From the IMG/VR virus record IMGVR_UViG_3300027970_000012, positions 27,445 through 91,444 of that record: a stretch of DNA of 64,000 nucleotides; one strand, given 5' to 3'. This DNA comes from a virus. Position numbers and translations under genes: made by a program. Positions 1 through 7,317 of the stretch are shown piece after piece (positions within the stretch are counted from its first letter, which is position 1; the number at the start of each line of letters is the position of its first letter). The notes beneath the pieces are model-generated. The model was not told the origin of the DNA. It did not search any database and worked only from the letters and a program-made list of their open reading frames with translations.

Positions 1-63
1 CTTCGCGCATAATAATTTAATCTCACTTCTATACTGTAATTTAACCTAATATGATTGTAAAGA

Positions 64-936
64 TTATAAATCTTCTATGTCCCTAAATCCTAAGAAAACA
101 GGATGCCTAGGCAATTCCTTCACTCCGTGAGCAAAATACTTATATTTTACCAATTTACCAATATAATATTCTTGATTCTCCCAAATCTCATTCCGCACTT
201 CATCATTTAGTCCAGAACCAATACTGAACTCCAATCCAGATGTATTTCTAACCCAGAGTGCTCCAGCAGTTCCTGTAGCTACCATTCCATCAAGTGCTGA
301 CGAACGTTTAGTTCGCCCAAAGTTATCCTTCTCCGCGAGATTTTGATTACTCAGTTTTTCTTCAATTCCTAAGATAACTGCTTCATCATCTAGAAATCTC
401 TTTACTTTGAGTAGAATATTATCATTTACAGTGGACCTACCGAACTTATATGTTCCCATTGGGTCACGAAGCATTACTCCCTCATATCCAGCCTCTAAAC
501 AAATTTGCTCATATGCATTCAATTCTTCAAGTGTCTTTATACTAATTCCAGATAGTATTTGATATTCAAATGGAATATCAAGTTTAGGAAGATTAGGCAT
601 TCTAAGATAAAATGGAAGAATTTCCGTGTCGGATGGGTCAACGTAATCAAAAATCCACATTTTAAAATTAGGTTCTCCCTCAATGGTCATAATTCCAGAA
701 GTTGAGTCCTGAAAGTTATTTCCACAAGTCAGTTCTCCATCAATACCCTCTGGTAAAAATATTCGCAGTAGTTCCTGAATATAAACGTTCCTTATAGGTT
801 TGAATGTTCTAGATACAGCTTGCCCGTCAATCATCAAGGTTCTAATTCCATCAATCTTAGGAGTAGCAATATAAGGAAATTTCGCTTTATTTGGGTCAAA
901 TTTTCCCGCTAATAGTGGCTTGGTTATTCTAGGCAC
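64..936 (-). CDS. ATP-dependent DNA ligase
   Basis: Joins nicks in duplex DNA using ATP, probably during phage replication, recombination and repair. The 290-residue protein has the nucleotidyltransferase motif K27-I-D-G near the N-terminus (K27 is the predicted AMP-accepting lysine), a DGEL motif at about 66-69, EGVMLRD at 152-158 and the LLKVK motif around 175-179. An OB-fold-like C-terminal segment follows. The size fits compact phage ligases rather than the 487-residue T4 enzyme. The start codon overlaps the end of the preceding gene by 8 bases, so the two are probably co-translated. Family assignment is strong; which ligase subfamily is not resolved. Confidence 0.9.
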   Translation of the reverse strand: MPRITKPLLAGKFDPNKAKFPYIATPKIDGIRTLMIDGQAVSRTFKPIRNVYIQELLRIFLPEGIDGELTCGNNFQDSTSGIMTIEGEPNFKMWIFDYVDPSDTEILPFYLRMPNLPKLDIPFEYQILSGISIKTLEELNAYEQICLEAGYEGVMLRDPMGTYKFGRSTVNDNILLKVKRFLDDEAVILGIEEKLSNQNLAEKDNFGRTKRSSALDGMVATGTAGALWVRNTSGLEFSIGSGLNDEVRNEIWENQEYYIGKLVKYKYFAHGVKELPRHPVFLGFRDIEDL

Positions 937-1480
937 TGTTAGTTTCTATCCAATCAGGTTTTCTATGCGGGGCACGAACATAATCGGTCGCTGCCCAAGG
1001 TTTTGATGCAATGTATCTTTTATATGCCTCAAATGTGGAGATAGATTCATCATATTTAAGCTCATCGGGCATAGCTCGTGTAAATTCGTTTAGCTCACAT
1101 AAATGAGGAATTCGATTTGGCCGCATTCCAATATTAGTCTCAAAAATATTGTATGCAACAATTAGTGTGTCTAAGCAACCGTGAGAGCGTCCGTATCTCC
1201 TATCAAATTCATCACATAATCCAAACCCATGCATTATCAGCCAAGCAAGATTATTTACATTTCTTGCTGCCCATACTGTGCAAGGATGATTGCGAAATGC
1301 ACCTCTTTCGGTTTTATATGGAGTTCTATCTTTTTTAGGTATGGTTCCCCAATCAAAATACCACTTGGAATACACAAGTGCAATCATTTGACATGTCTCA
1401 ATCCCCATTTTACATATATGAGAGTCAGGAAGTACATTAGCACTATCAATTGGATTTGATGAGGTCACAAAAATATTCAT
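929..1480 (-). CDS. Conserved phage protein, possible DNA-repair enzyme
   Basis: A 183-residue protein with a pattern I associate with a conserved family of large phages. The N-terminus reads MNIFVTSSNP with a following H..KMGIE..QM, and the centre has NHPCTVWA, then N..WL..HG..LC.E and RYGRSHGC. Related proteins are sometimes annotated as pyrimidine-dimer glycosylases, but I see no T4 DenV-like sequence and do not claim that activity. No signal peptide or membrane segment is visible. It overlaps the ligase gene by 8 bases and is separated from the next upstream gene by 18 bases, which suggests a shared accessory operon. Confidence 0.7.
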   Translation of the reverse strand: MNIFVTSSNPIDSANVLPDSHICKMGIETCQMIALVYSKWYFDWGTIPKKDRTPYKTERGAFRNHPCTVWAARNVNNLAWLIMHGFGLCDEFDRRYGRSHGCLDTLIVAYNIFETNIGMRPNRIPHLCELNEFTRAMPDELKYDESISTFEAYKRYIASKPWAATDYVRAPHRKPDWIETNSA

Positions 1481-1498
1481 AATAAAATAAATTCAAAG

Positions 1499-1801
1499 TT
1501 ATGATAAAGAAAGTGCAAGTTCAATTGCACTTTTAGCTGATGGTAGAGTTGGCCAGCCTAAATGTAAATTAGCTACATTAAGCTCTTTTTCTGAGGGCCT
1601 TCTCATTTGAAATCCAATTAAGTCATCATCAGGAGAACAATTCCACTGAAAGCTAATGGGACGAATAAAATAAATTCCAGCGTGAGCAACTACAATGTCC
1701 TGTAGGTCAACAAATCCTAATCCACGTAATGCACACTCAAGCTTAAGAGAGTAGCATCCATCAATTACTTTAAGTCTACTCGGCATTTGATGTAAAAGCA
1801 A
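1499..1801 (-). CDS. Hypothetical protein (100 aa)
   Basis: An open frame of 100 residues in the same orientation and spacing as its neighbours (18 bases before the next gene, 22 bases after the previous one). It is mixed in composition, with a run of hydrophobic residues around GLGFVDLQDIVVAHAGIYF but no clear membrane span. I do not recognise the family. Its place in a tightly packed minus-strand run is the main reason to accept it. Confidence 0.5.
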   Translation of the reverse strand: MLLHQMPSRLKVIDGCYSLKLECALRGLGFVDLQDIVVAHAGIYFIRPISFQWNCSPDDDLIGFQMRRPSEKELNVANLHLGWPTLPSAKSAIELALSLS

Positions 1802-1823
1802 GATTTGAAATATTTATTTCAAC

Positions 1824-2105
1824 TCACCAAATAACATCAAAAAGTGGAGGGTCCGTCCCTGTTAAAATAAATACAATAGCTTCACCTAATTTAAACCCTT
1901 CTGAGCTTGAAAACATAAACGTAAGCGGCCATCCGTGTTTACATTCCCAACCACCTTGACCATAAAAATAAATTAGAGCTGCCCGAGTAGCTAACAGTTC
2001 CAACCAATTATCTTGATATGATACTGCAGAAGGTGCTCTAAATTGTACTGGGGAATCCTCTTCGGTGTGGACTTCTTTAATTTTATAGTAAAATTTCTTT
2101 TCCAT
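1824..2105 (-). CDS. Hypothetical protein (93 aa)
   Basis: A 93-residue open frame starting MEKKFYYKIKEV, rich in aromatic residues and ending FDVIW. It is the first sizeable gene downstream of the candidate sigma-70-type promoter at 2191-2219, with a possible 20-codon frame (2111-2173) between them. No domain is recognised and there is no signal peptide. Orientation and packing with the genes below it support it as a real gene of the accessory cluster. Confidence 0.5.
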   Translation of the reverse strand: MEKKFYYKIKEVHTEEDSPVQFRAPSAVSYQDNWLELLATRAALIYFYGQGGWECKHGWPLTFMFSSSEGFKLGEAIVFILTGTDPPLFDVIW

Positions 2106-2190
2106 ATACTTTAATATGTGGGTAGTGGCTTCAAATCTGGGTCTAATTCAAGAGCAATAGCAAACATACTCATTTAGCTTCACTTCGTTC

Positions 2191-2219
2191 ATCCTAGCAG
2201 GACTACGAACTCAAGTCAA
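2191..2219 (-). promoter_or_regulatory. Candidate sigma-70-type promoter
   Basis: On the minus strand a TTGACT -35 box (2214-2219) and a TAGGAT -10 box (2191-2196) are separated by exactly 17 bases. It points toward the 93-aa, 100-aa and 183-aa genes and the ligase. It lies inside the 3' end of an interrupted small frame. Seen by eye; no transcript evidence. Confidence 0.5.
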
Positions 2220-2355
2220 GTCTTCCCAATTTGTATTTCTCATTCCCTAGTTCAATAATATTCTCTCCATTCTCAGATAAAGCTATCTGTAGTTACTTTC
2301 TTAATTTTACATCTGCAAGAATTTCTTTCATTCTATCTGAAATATGAGCTTTCAT
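2203..2355 (-). pseudogene. Small accessory gene with in-frame TAA
   Basis: The frame begins MKAHISDRMK two bases after the phosphoesterase stop codon and runs to a TAG at 2203-2205, but codon 21 (2293-2295) is TAA. The sequence after the stop, including NGENIIELGNEKYKLGRL, looks protein-like, as if a 50-residue protein had been interrupted. It may instead be a genuine 20-residue peptide followed by noncoding DNA. Between this and the next gene there is only a further 20-codon frame (2111-2173, MSMFAIALELD...), which I cannot confirm. Confidence 0.35.
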
Positions 2356-2357
2356 AA

Positions 2358-3062
2358 TTAATACTTCTCTATGGAATACATTCCATTCTTTTCCACAATT
2401 GCGGAACAGATATCGCACCAATCACCACAACACATATAAGTGATTGTATCAAATCTTCTAATATTTGGAACGTGAATGTGCCCACAAATGATTCCATCGT
2501 ATTTTTCATCTCGTTGAGCACAATATGATGCTATATCAGTCTCATATTGCTGAATATATTTTCTTCCGCGAATACTATTCTTAAGTAGACTAATCAGTGA
2601 AAACTTCAAATATTTTTCTAAGAAGATATTCAGTGGAGTCACAAATTCATAACCCTTATTGAAGAGTAATTGCTTCCAGGACCCAGAAGAATACTCAGAA
2701 TACTTGTCACCATGAACACATAGGAATTTATGTCCAGTTGAATCTATATGAACATATTCGTTCACTATATTCAGATTTTTGTACTCAAACTTAGCATATC
2801 TACGAATCTGAGCCTCGTGATTTCCTAGAATATAAACTACTTCCGTTCCAGTTTTCATTAAATTTAATATCTGATGAATGCACTCAGTATGTTCTCTTCT
2901 CCATCTTGTGTTATATTTCTCCATACAGTAGATGTCTACAATATCACCTACTAGCACCAATTTTTTAGTTTTGAGTTCCTTTAAAAACTTAAGAAGTTTT
3001 TTTGTATTACATCGGTCAGTTCCCAAATGTGAATCTGATATAAAGACTGTATCATATTTCAT
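2358..3062 (-). CDS. Calcineurin-like metallophosphoesterase
   Basis: A 234-residue hydrolase of the calcineurin-like family, closest in pattern to UDP-2,3-diacylglucosamine pyrophosphatase (LpxH-like) enzymes. The metal-binding blocks are all visible in order: D10-S-H12-L-G, G39-D40-I-V-D, G80-N-H-E, VHGD in the middle and GHIHVP near the C-terminus. Four cysteines cluster near the C-terminus (YMCCGDWCDICSA). The substrate cannot be inferred; a phage could use it on a nucleotide or on a cell-envelope pyrophosphate. It starts 4 bases inside the end of the upstream gene. A CTAAATA motif (3081-3087) lies just upstream, inside that gene. Confidence 0.85.
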   Translation of the reverse strand: MKYDTVFISDSHLGTDRCNTKKLLKFLKELKTKKLVLVGDIVDIYCMEKYNTRWRREHTECIHQILNLMKTGTEVVYILGNHEAQIRRYAKFEYKNLNIVNEYVHIDSTGHKFLCVHGDKYSEYSSGSWKQLLFNKGYEFVTPLNIFLEKYLKFSLISLLKNSIRGRKYIQQYETDIASYCAQRDEKYDGIICGHIHVPNIRRFDTITYMCCGDWCDICSAIVEKNGMYSIEKY

Positions 3063-3585
3063 AAAATACTGGCTTTTATGTATTTAGTTTTCGGTCTGGC
3101 CTGGACCAGAGTAAGTATTTCTACATTTTCAATGTATCGTTTAGCAGTTTCATGACGAGTTTCCCCAGGGTACTTACGGGCCACTTGCATAATCAAATCT
3201 AAGTATAATGCTTTGTAATCTTTGGTATCTACTGAAGATTCTTTTGATTCAATTAACATTGCTTTCGTATTTTGTGGCGAGACTGGAGTAGTCAATACTT
3301 TACTCCATTTTTCATAAAGTTCTTCCTTGGTCAAGTGAGTTAGGCCCGTCTCACTCGTATCTATACATGACATTATTGCCGCGCTTCTTAATCTCTGCTC
3401 TCGTGCGAACATGGCACACATCTCTAGACTTTCTCTTCCTTTATCACTCAAAAGAACGTCTAGAATATCAACAGACGATACTCCAGAAGAATCTATAGTA
3501 ACTTTAGGATGATTACGTTTATATTCTTTACGTTCCCATAAGTATTGTTTATATTTTAATTTAGTTTTTTTAAAAAATTCACCAT
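3059..3585 (-). pseudogene. Hypothetical protein with N-terminal frameshift
   Basis: The open frame covers about 190 residues (VDILDVLLSDKGRESLEM..., then ...LIMQVARKYPGETRHETAKRYI) but has no good start. Extended upstream it runs antiparallel in codon sense to the 72-aa gene, which is unconvincing. An ATG at 3583-3585 overlaps the stop of the 72-aa gene and reads MVNFLKK, then enters a T6-A7 run (plus-strand 3565-3577). A single -1 shift there joins it to the long frame as MVNFLKKTKLKYKQ. Either the run carries a one-base deletion or sequencing indel, or the ribosome shifts on the slippery string. Function unknown. Confidence 0.55.
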
Positions 3586-3797
3586 AACAACAATACCTCT
3601 TCTTTTTTGTATGAAAATGCCCAGTAATCATCCGTATCCTCATTATAATATACTTTAACTCCATCTCCTAACTCATTAACTAGAGAATTTATTTTAGTTA
3701 CTTCTATCTCATTCTCAAATTGATAAAAATTGCCAATTACGACTTCCATATCTTCTGAATGCTTTTGGAGTTCTTCAATTAGTGCCTTGAGTTTCAT
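3579..3797 (-). CDS. Small acidic hypothetical protein (72 aa)
   Basis: A 72-residue protein starting MKLKALIEELQKHSEDMEVVI. This is an opening I associate with small phage and bacterial proteins that begin with a helix followed by a beta-rich part. It is acidic in the middle (YYNEDTDDYW) and ends LLLW. Its stop codon overlaps the ATG of the frameshifted gene downstream, consistent with translational coupling. No function can be assigned. Confidence 0.6.
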   Translation of the reverse strand: MKLKALIEELQKHSEDMEVVIGNFYQFENEIEVTKINSLVNELGDGVKVYYNEDTDDYWAFSYKKEEVLLLW

Positions 3798-3809
3798 TCA
3801 TATTTCCTT

Positions 3810-4175
3810 CTAATGCTTTTTGTTGAAGCTTGAATGATGGTTCCATATATATTTCTTAAATCTATCTACTATACCCTGACGAACATACCTATCCAGAAGA
3901 ACAGAGCCGCAATTTGGAGGCATTTCACCCAAAGTATTTTCATAATGATGAACAAATAGAGGTTTCCAATGTAGATGATGTTGCATTAAAGCCTCTTTAT
4001 TTACTTTAATTTTATACTCTAATTCTGGAATTAAGCCATCATTTACGAGGCTACGTTCCTCAATCTGAATCGCATCGACATCGTCAAAAATATTATATCA
4101 TGGTATATGAATACCTTCTTTATCTAACTGCTCTTTAACGGAGTCACTAATGTAGAAGTCTTGATATAGAGTCAT
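3810..4175 (-). pseudogene. Hypothetical gene with in-frame TGA
   Basis: A 122-codon frame from ATG at 4173-4175 to TAG at 3810-3812 reads well throughout (MTLYQDFYISDSVKEQL..., ending KKYIWNHHSSFNKKH) except that codon 26 (4098-4100) is TGA. The context IP-stop-YNIF would suit tryptophan (TGG to TGA). Many other genes here end in TGA, so a recoded genetic code is unlikely. It is either a recent pseudogene, a sequencing error, or a readthrough site. No family recognised. Confidence 0.55.
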
Positions 4176-4215
4176 TTTACTTACACTAAAATTAAATTAT
4201 ATAGAAAGAAGTATA

Positions 4216-4914
4216 TTATGTCAAGTGATTGAGGTTGATAAATGACAACACATCCTCAATTGGTAAAATATCAGTAAGATGTTCGGTCATTCCCCGACCC
4301 ATGCTCATTTCAGTTAATGGTGACTTGTATTGAGAAAACTCCTTCAAAACTTTCTTTTCTAAATTCCATATATCTATAGATTTTCCTGACCACTCTCCAA
4401 TAAGCTCAGACGTTTCCTTTTTACGATATAGCCAACCTTTATATGACCTACCTATTTTATAATTACCATTGTGAAGTTTTATAAAGTAAAGTTTATCTGG
4501 TCTCTCATTATCTTTTGGTCTCTGAAATCCAGACCAAGGTTGCCCATTAGCTGTTATTCTTTTTCTTGCTTGGGAATACTTCTCAAGTGTTTCCTTACTA
4601 TATGGAGTTGAATTTTTTACTCCTTCGGGTCTCCCACCAACTCCAGGACACTTTTTACCCTTGTTCCAGGGTGATTTTTGGTGAGCAGGATTATTTTTTC
4701 CAAGTTTTGCCTTTCTACCACAACAAGTTTTACTGGTCTTCATACCGCAAACTAGTATTTCTCGTTCACCAGAACATTCACAATATACCTTTATCCTTTC
4801 TCTTTTTGTATGAGTTCTATTTTCGCCCCTATATTCCAATTTCCTATTTTCACAAAGCTTATTTAGTATATCAAATGTGTAAGTTCCTTTCATAAAACTC
4901 TCATAAGTTTCCAC
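4216..4914 (-). CDS. Free-standing GIY-YIG-like homing endonuclease
   Basis: A 232-residue protein directly downstream of psbA. The N-terminal half has a cysteine cluster (VYCECSGE..., then CCGRKAKLGK) and a NUMOD3-like NNPAHQKSPWNKGKK stretch. The C-terminal half resembles the T5orf172/MUG113 branch of GIY-YIG nucleases: LYFIKLHNGNYKIGRS, a downstream arginine, a glutamate in NLEKKVLKEF and a G-TE motif near the end. The listed start is GTG (4912-4914). An ATG at 4891-4893 is likelier, because the TATAAATA promoter at 4918-4925 would put the transcript start near the GTG. In cyanophage S-PM2 the free-standing endonuclease gene F-CphI lies in the same position after an intron-bearing psbA; the analogy is positional only. 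Confidence 0.65.
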   Translation of the reverse strand: METYESFMKGTYTFDILNKLCENRKLEYRGENRTHTKRERIKVYCECSGEREILVCGMKTSKTCCGRKAKLGKNNPAHQKSPWNKGKKCPGVGGRPEGVKNSTPYSKETLEKYSQARKRITANGQPWSGFQRPKDNERPDKLYFIKLHNGNYKIGRSYKGWLYRKKETSELIGEWSGKSIDIWNLEKKVLKEFSQYKSPLTEMSMGRGMTEHLTDILPIEDVLSFINLNHLT

Positions 4915-4917
4915 TAG

Positions 4918-4925
4918 TATTTATA
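4918..4925 (-). promoter_or_regulatory. Candidate late promoter TATAAATA
   Basis: A perfect T4-type late -10 element on the minus strand. It sits in the tail of the psbA terminator and immediately upstream of the endonuclease gene, so that gene may have its own late transcript independent of psbA. Confidence 0.5.
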
Positions 4926-4926
4926 T

Positions 4927-4951
4927 AAAAGGAGCCCACGTGGGCTCCTTA
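4927..4951 (-). terminator. Rho-independent terminator after psbA
   Basis: A self-complementary AAGGAGCCCAC / GTGGGCTCCTT hairpin followed on the minus strand by a short T run (CCTTTTATA). It begins 7 bases after the psbA stop codon and should end the psbA transcript before the endonuclease gene. Confidence 0.75.
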
Positions 4952-4957
4952 TGAGCA

Positions 4958-7131
4958 TTACCCAATTGCTGGAGCAGTAAGGGCAATAGAGGTTTCCTTG
5001 GTCATAGCAAGGTCTAAAGGAAAATTATGGGCATTCTTATATTTCTTTAGGTTTCTGGTATTACTACCAGGATTGGACTATATCATCATCATTTCTGATG
5101 CCGGACGCTTAAACCTGTTATTAAGAAAACTATATTCCTCAGGTAGTCTCTGAACCTTTCTTAGATGTATCTAAGACTTGGCTGCTGATTACCCACTTAG
5201 GGTTTCCAGCAATTCATCCGATTTAAAGAGCGCAATACCCAAATCTACGCTCGTGCATAACTTCCAGTCCCAAGTTTGCCCGATTAAGAACATCAGCCCA
5301 GGTATTAATAACGCGGCCCTGATGGTCTAAAATACTCTGATTGAAATTTAGTCCGTTCAAATTGAACCCAGACATAAAAATACCAGCAGCGGCAAACCAT
5401 ATCCCGATGACAGGTAGAGCAGCCATTACAAAATGCAGTGAACGACTATTGTTAAACGATGCATATTGAAACAATAATCTCCCCAGATATCCATGTGCGG
5501 AAACTAAATTATAAGTTTCCTGCTCCTGTCCGAACTTATAACCATAGTTCTGGCTCTCATTCTCTGTTGTTTCTCTAACAAGAGAGCTAGTGACCAATGA
5601 ACCATGAACTGAACTGACCAGGGCTCCCCCGAATACACCAATAACTCCAAGTTGATGAAACGGATTCATAAGAATATTATGTTCAGCCTGAACACTTTAC
5701 CCAAACTTTCGTAAGGGAGTGGACTATATCATCACCCCATAATGGGGGCAGGGCGCTTATTCTGGTTATTAAGAGGACTAAACCTCTCCAGTAGTCTCTG
5801 AACCTTTTGGAGGTGTACCTCCAACTTGGATGCTGATTTCCATATTATATTGTTCTTTTAAAAATTGAATAAATTGTTCTTTTGTATTATTACCATACCC
5901 ATATTTATTGTGAAATTCTTTATGAATTTGCTTTGTTAAAAGAATTCCATTAGTAATATCATATCTTAAATCTGGATATGCGTTCCAACCATATAAATGG
6001 TGGACCACTAAATCTTTTTTAGACCCGGTGACGCAACAATAACGTCCAACTCTTTTCCTGACGGCGTTTATCCAAATATAATAATCTGTTGAGGGATTAT
6101 GAAAATCTCTACTTAATGTACCTTTGAAAGCTGGGTGATGTTTTCCATATACACCTTTCAAAGAACCTTTTCGCCCAGTTGCCTTTTTACTTAATTTTTG
6201 TCTAGTTTGTACAGAAACAAATTTATTAGTATGCAATTCAGAAATTCTTTTCTTTTTGCAATGTGGGCAACCTGTTTTAGGTGAGTTTTTATAAGACGCT
6301 AAAGATGTTTCAAATTCATTATTACAAGTAAAACAAAGAAACTTTATTTTACTTTTAACGCAAGTATACCCGTCCATAGAAATTAATTTATGATTTCTAG
6401 ATTCGGCAATATTTTGAATATGCTCAAAAGAAAGTGGTTTACTCATTTAATATCATACTAACATATTTTATTTATATTAGCACAATATTGAAAGACTGCA
6501 AATATAACTTAGGGTTCCAGCAGTTCACCCTATTTAGCCAAGGAAATTACTTTCCAGGAGTGCCTCAAACTGACACTAACATAAAATTAAATTGACCAGA
6601 AATTCCTAGAGGAAATCCATCAGAAAACGAACCTTGTGAAATAGGATAGGCTAGAAAAATTGCAGTTGCAGCAGCTACGGGAGCAGAATATGCAACAAAA
6701 ATAAATGGACGCATTCCCAATCGGTATGATAATTCCCATTCACGACCCATATAAGCATAAATGGCAATCATAAAATGGAAAACAATGAGCTGATATTCAC
6801 CACCATTATAAAGCCATTCATCAAGAGACTGTGCTTCCCAGATTGGATATAGATGCAATCCAATAGCATTGGAACTAGGAATTATGGATGCTGTAATTAT
6901 ATTATTTCCATACATTAAAGAGCCAGAGACCGCCTCCCTAATACCATCCAAATCAGTTGGTGGTGCGGCAATGAACCCCAAAATAAAGCAAGTAGTAGCA
7001 ACTAAAGCTGTCGGAATCATCAGAACTCCAAACCAACCGATATACAATCTATTATCAGTTGAGGTTATCCAGGAACAAAATCGTTCCCAGAGATTTTCGC
7101 CAGAACGGCGTGTAGCAATTGTAGAAGTCAT
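4958..7131 (-). CDS. psbA: Photosystem II D1 protein, split by two group I introns
   Basis: D1 is the reaction-centre protein of photosystem II; cyanophages carry it to keep photosynthesis running in infected cells. Predicted exons are 7131-6573, 5692-5247 and 5035-4958: 559 + 446 + 78 = 1083 nt, exactly 360 codons plus TAA, the normal D1 length. Hallmarks include the QGSFSDG segment with Mn ligand Asp170, AEH (Glu189, Tyr-Z partner His190) just after intron 1, the VRETTE loop segment, VMHER (His332, Glu333) ending exon 2 and [10 protein letters not shown] (His337, Asp342, processing site after Ala344) in exon 3. The protein has one extra N-terminal residue relative to the canonical numbering. 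A TATAAATA promoter lies 140 bases upstream and a hairpin terminator follows. Confidence 0.95.
5036..5246 (-). other. Group I intron 2 of psbA (211 nt, no ORF)
   Basis: The 5' exon ends in T (CGT, 5247) and the intron ends in G (5036), as group I splicing needs. The conserved core is visible on the minus strand: a P-like AATTGCTGGAAACCC, a Q-like AATCAGCAGC, an exact R element GGTTCAGAGACTACC (5142-5156) and S element GATATAGTCC (5075-5084). It interrupts between the Arg334 and Asn335 codons in phase 0. I recall that cyanophage S-PM2 psbA has a group I intron of about the same length (212 nt). Without splicing, translation reads seven extra codons and stops at 5223. Confidence 0.92.
5693..6572 (-). 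other. Group I intron 1 of psbA (880 nt, contains HNH gene)
   Basis: The 5' exon ends GTGT (last base 6573) and the intron ends in G (5693), giving a phase-1 join inside the codon for D1 Phe186. Core elements match intron 2: CTGCTGGAACCC at the P position (around 6515), AATCAGCATCC for Q, GGTTCAGAGACTAC for R (5791-5804) and GATATAGTCC for S (5721-5730). The HNH gene 5778-6446 fills the loop between the P and Q/R parts. The last about 100 nt resemble the end of intron 2 closely (CTTAATAAC...AAGCG...GATGATATAGTCC), so the introns are probably siblings. Confidence 0.92.
5778..6446 (-). CDS. Intron-encoded HNH homing endonuclease
   Basis: A 222-residue protein inside psbA intron 1, predicted to cut intron-less psbA and spread the intron. 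The N-terminal part has two CxxC pairs ([10 protein letters not shown], then GCPHCKKKR) likely to bind zinc. A NUMOD3-like segment [17 protein letters not shown] follows. The C-terminal HNH core has [15 protein letters not shown], then [15 protein letters not shown] and [17 protein letters not shown]. Its last codons (GSETTGEV) are written in the intron R element, so the stop codon lies within the ribozyme core. The start is the ATG preceding SKPLSF. Confidence 0.88.
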   Translation of the reverse strand: MSKPLSFEHIQNIAESRNHKLISMDGYTCVKSKIKFLCFTCNNEFETSLASYKNSPKTGCPHCKKKRISELHTNKFVSVQTRQKLSKKATGRKGSLKGVYGKHHPAFKGTLSRDFHNPSTDYYIWINAVRKRVGRYCCVTGSKKDLVVHHLYGWNAYPDLRYDITNGILLTKQIHKEFHNKYGYGNNTKEQFIQFLKEQYNMEISIQVGGTPPKGSETTGEV

Positions 7132-7177
7132 AAGTTAACAAGTAAAATGTGTTCAGGGGAATGAACAATACAGTATT

Positions 7178-7200
7178 TTCACGCTACCCTCAGGCGTGAA
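7178..7200 (-). promoter_or_regulatory. Hairpin in psbA 5' leader
   Basis: TTCACGC and GCGTGAA form a perfect 7-bp stem around a 9-base loop, in the leader between the TATAAATA element and the psbA start. No T run follows on either strand, so it does not look like an intrinsic terminator. A role in message stability or translation is possible but unproven. The rest of 7139-7317 holds no gene. Confidence 0.4.
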
Positions 7201-7270
7201 TATGAGAGACGTATTTGAATTGCTCATAAGTCTCGGTGAAGCAATAGAAGCCTTTGTCAGCCTTCCAACA

Positions 7271-7278
7271 TATTTATA
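7271..7278 (-). promoter_or_regulatory. Candidate late promoter TATAAATA for psbA
   Basis: A perfect T4-type late promoter element on the minus strand in the 186-base gap between the ATP-grasp gene and psbA, about 140 bases upstream of the psbA start codon. Confidence 0.6.
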
Positions 7279-7317
7279 CTAGCAGATGTTACGTTTTGTT
7301 ACAATGAGTAGAATTAC

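Noticed and set aside
929-1480. T4 DenV-type pyrimidine dimer glycosylase
   Set aside because: No stretch of T4 endonuclease V can be matched by eye, so the activity is not claimed.
5223-7131. psbA as two broken gene fragments or a pseudogene
   Set aside because: Joining the exons at U/G group I boundaries restores exactly 360 codons with all key residues, and both introns have intact core elements.
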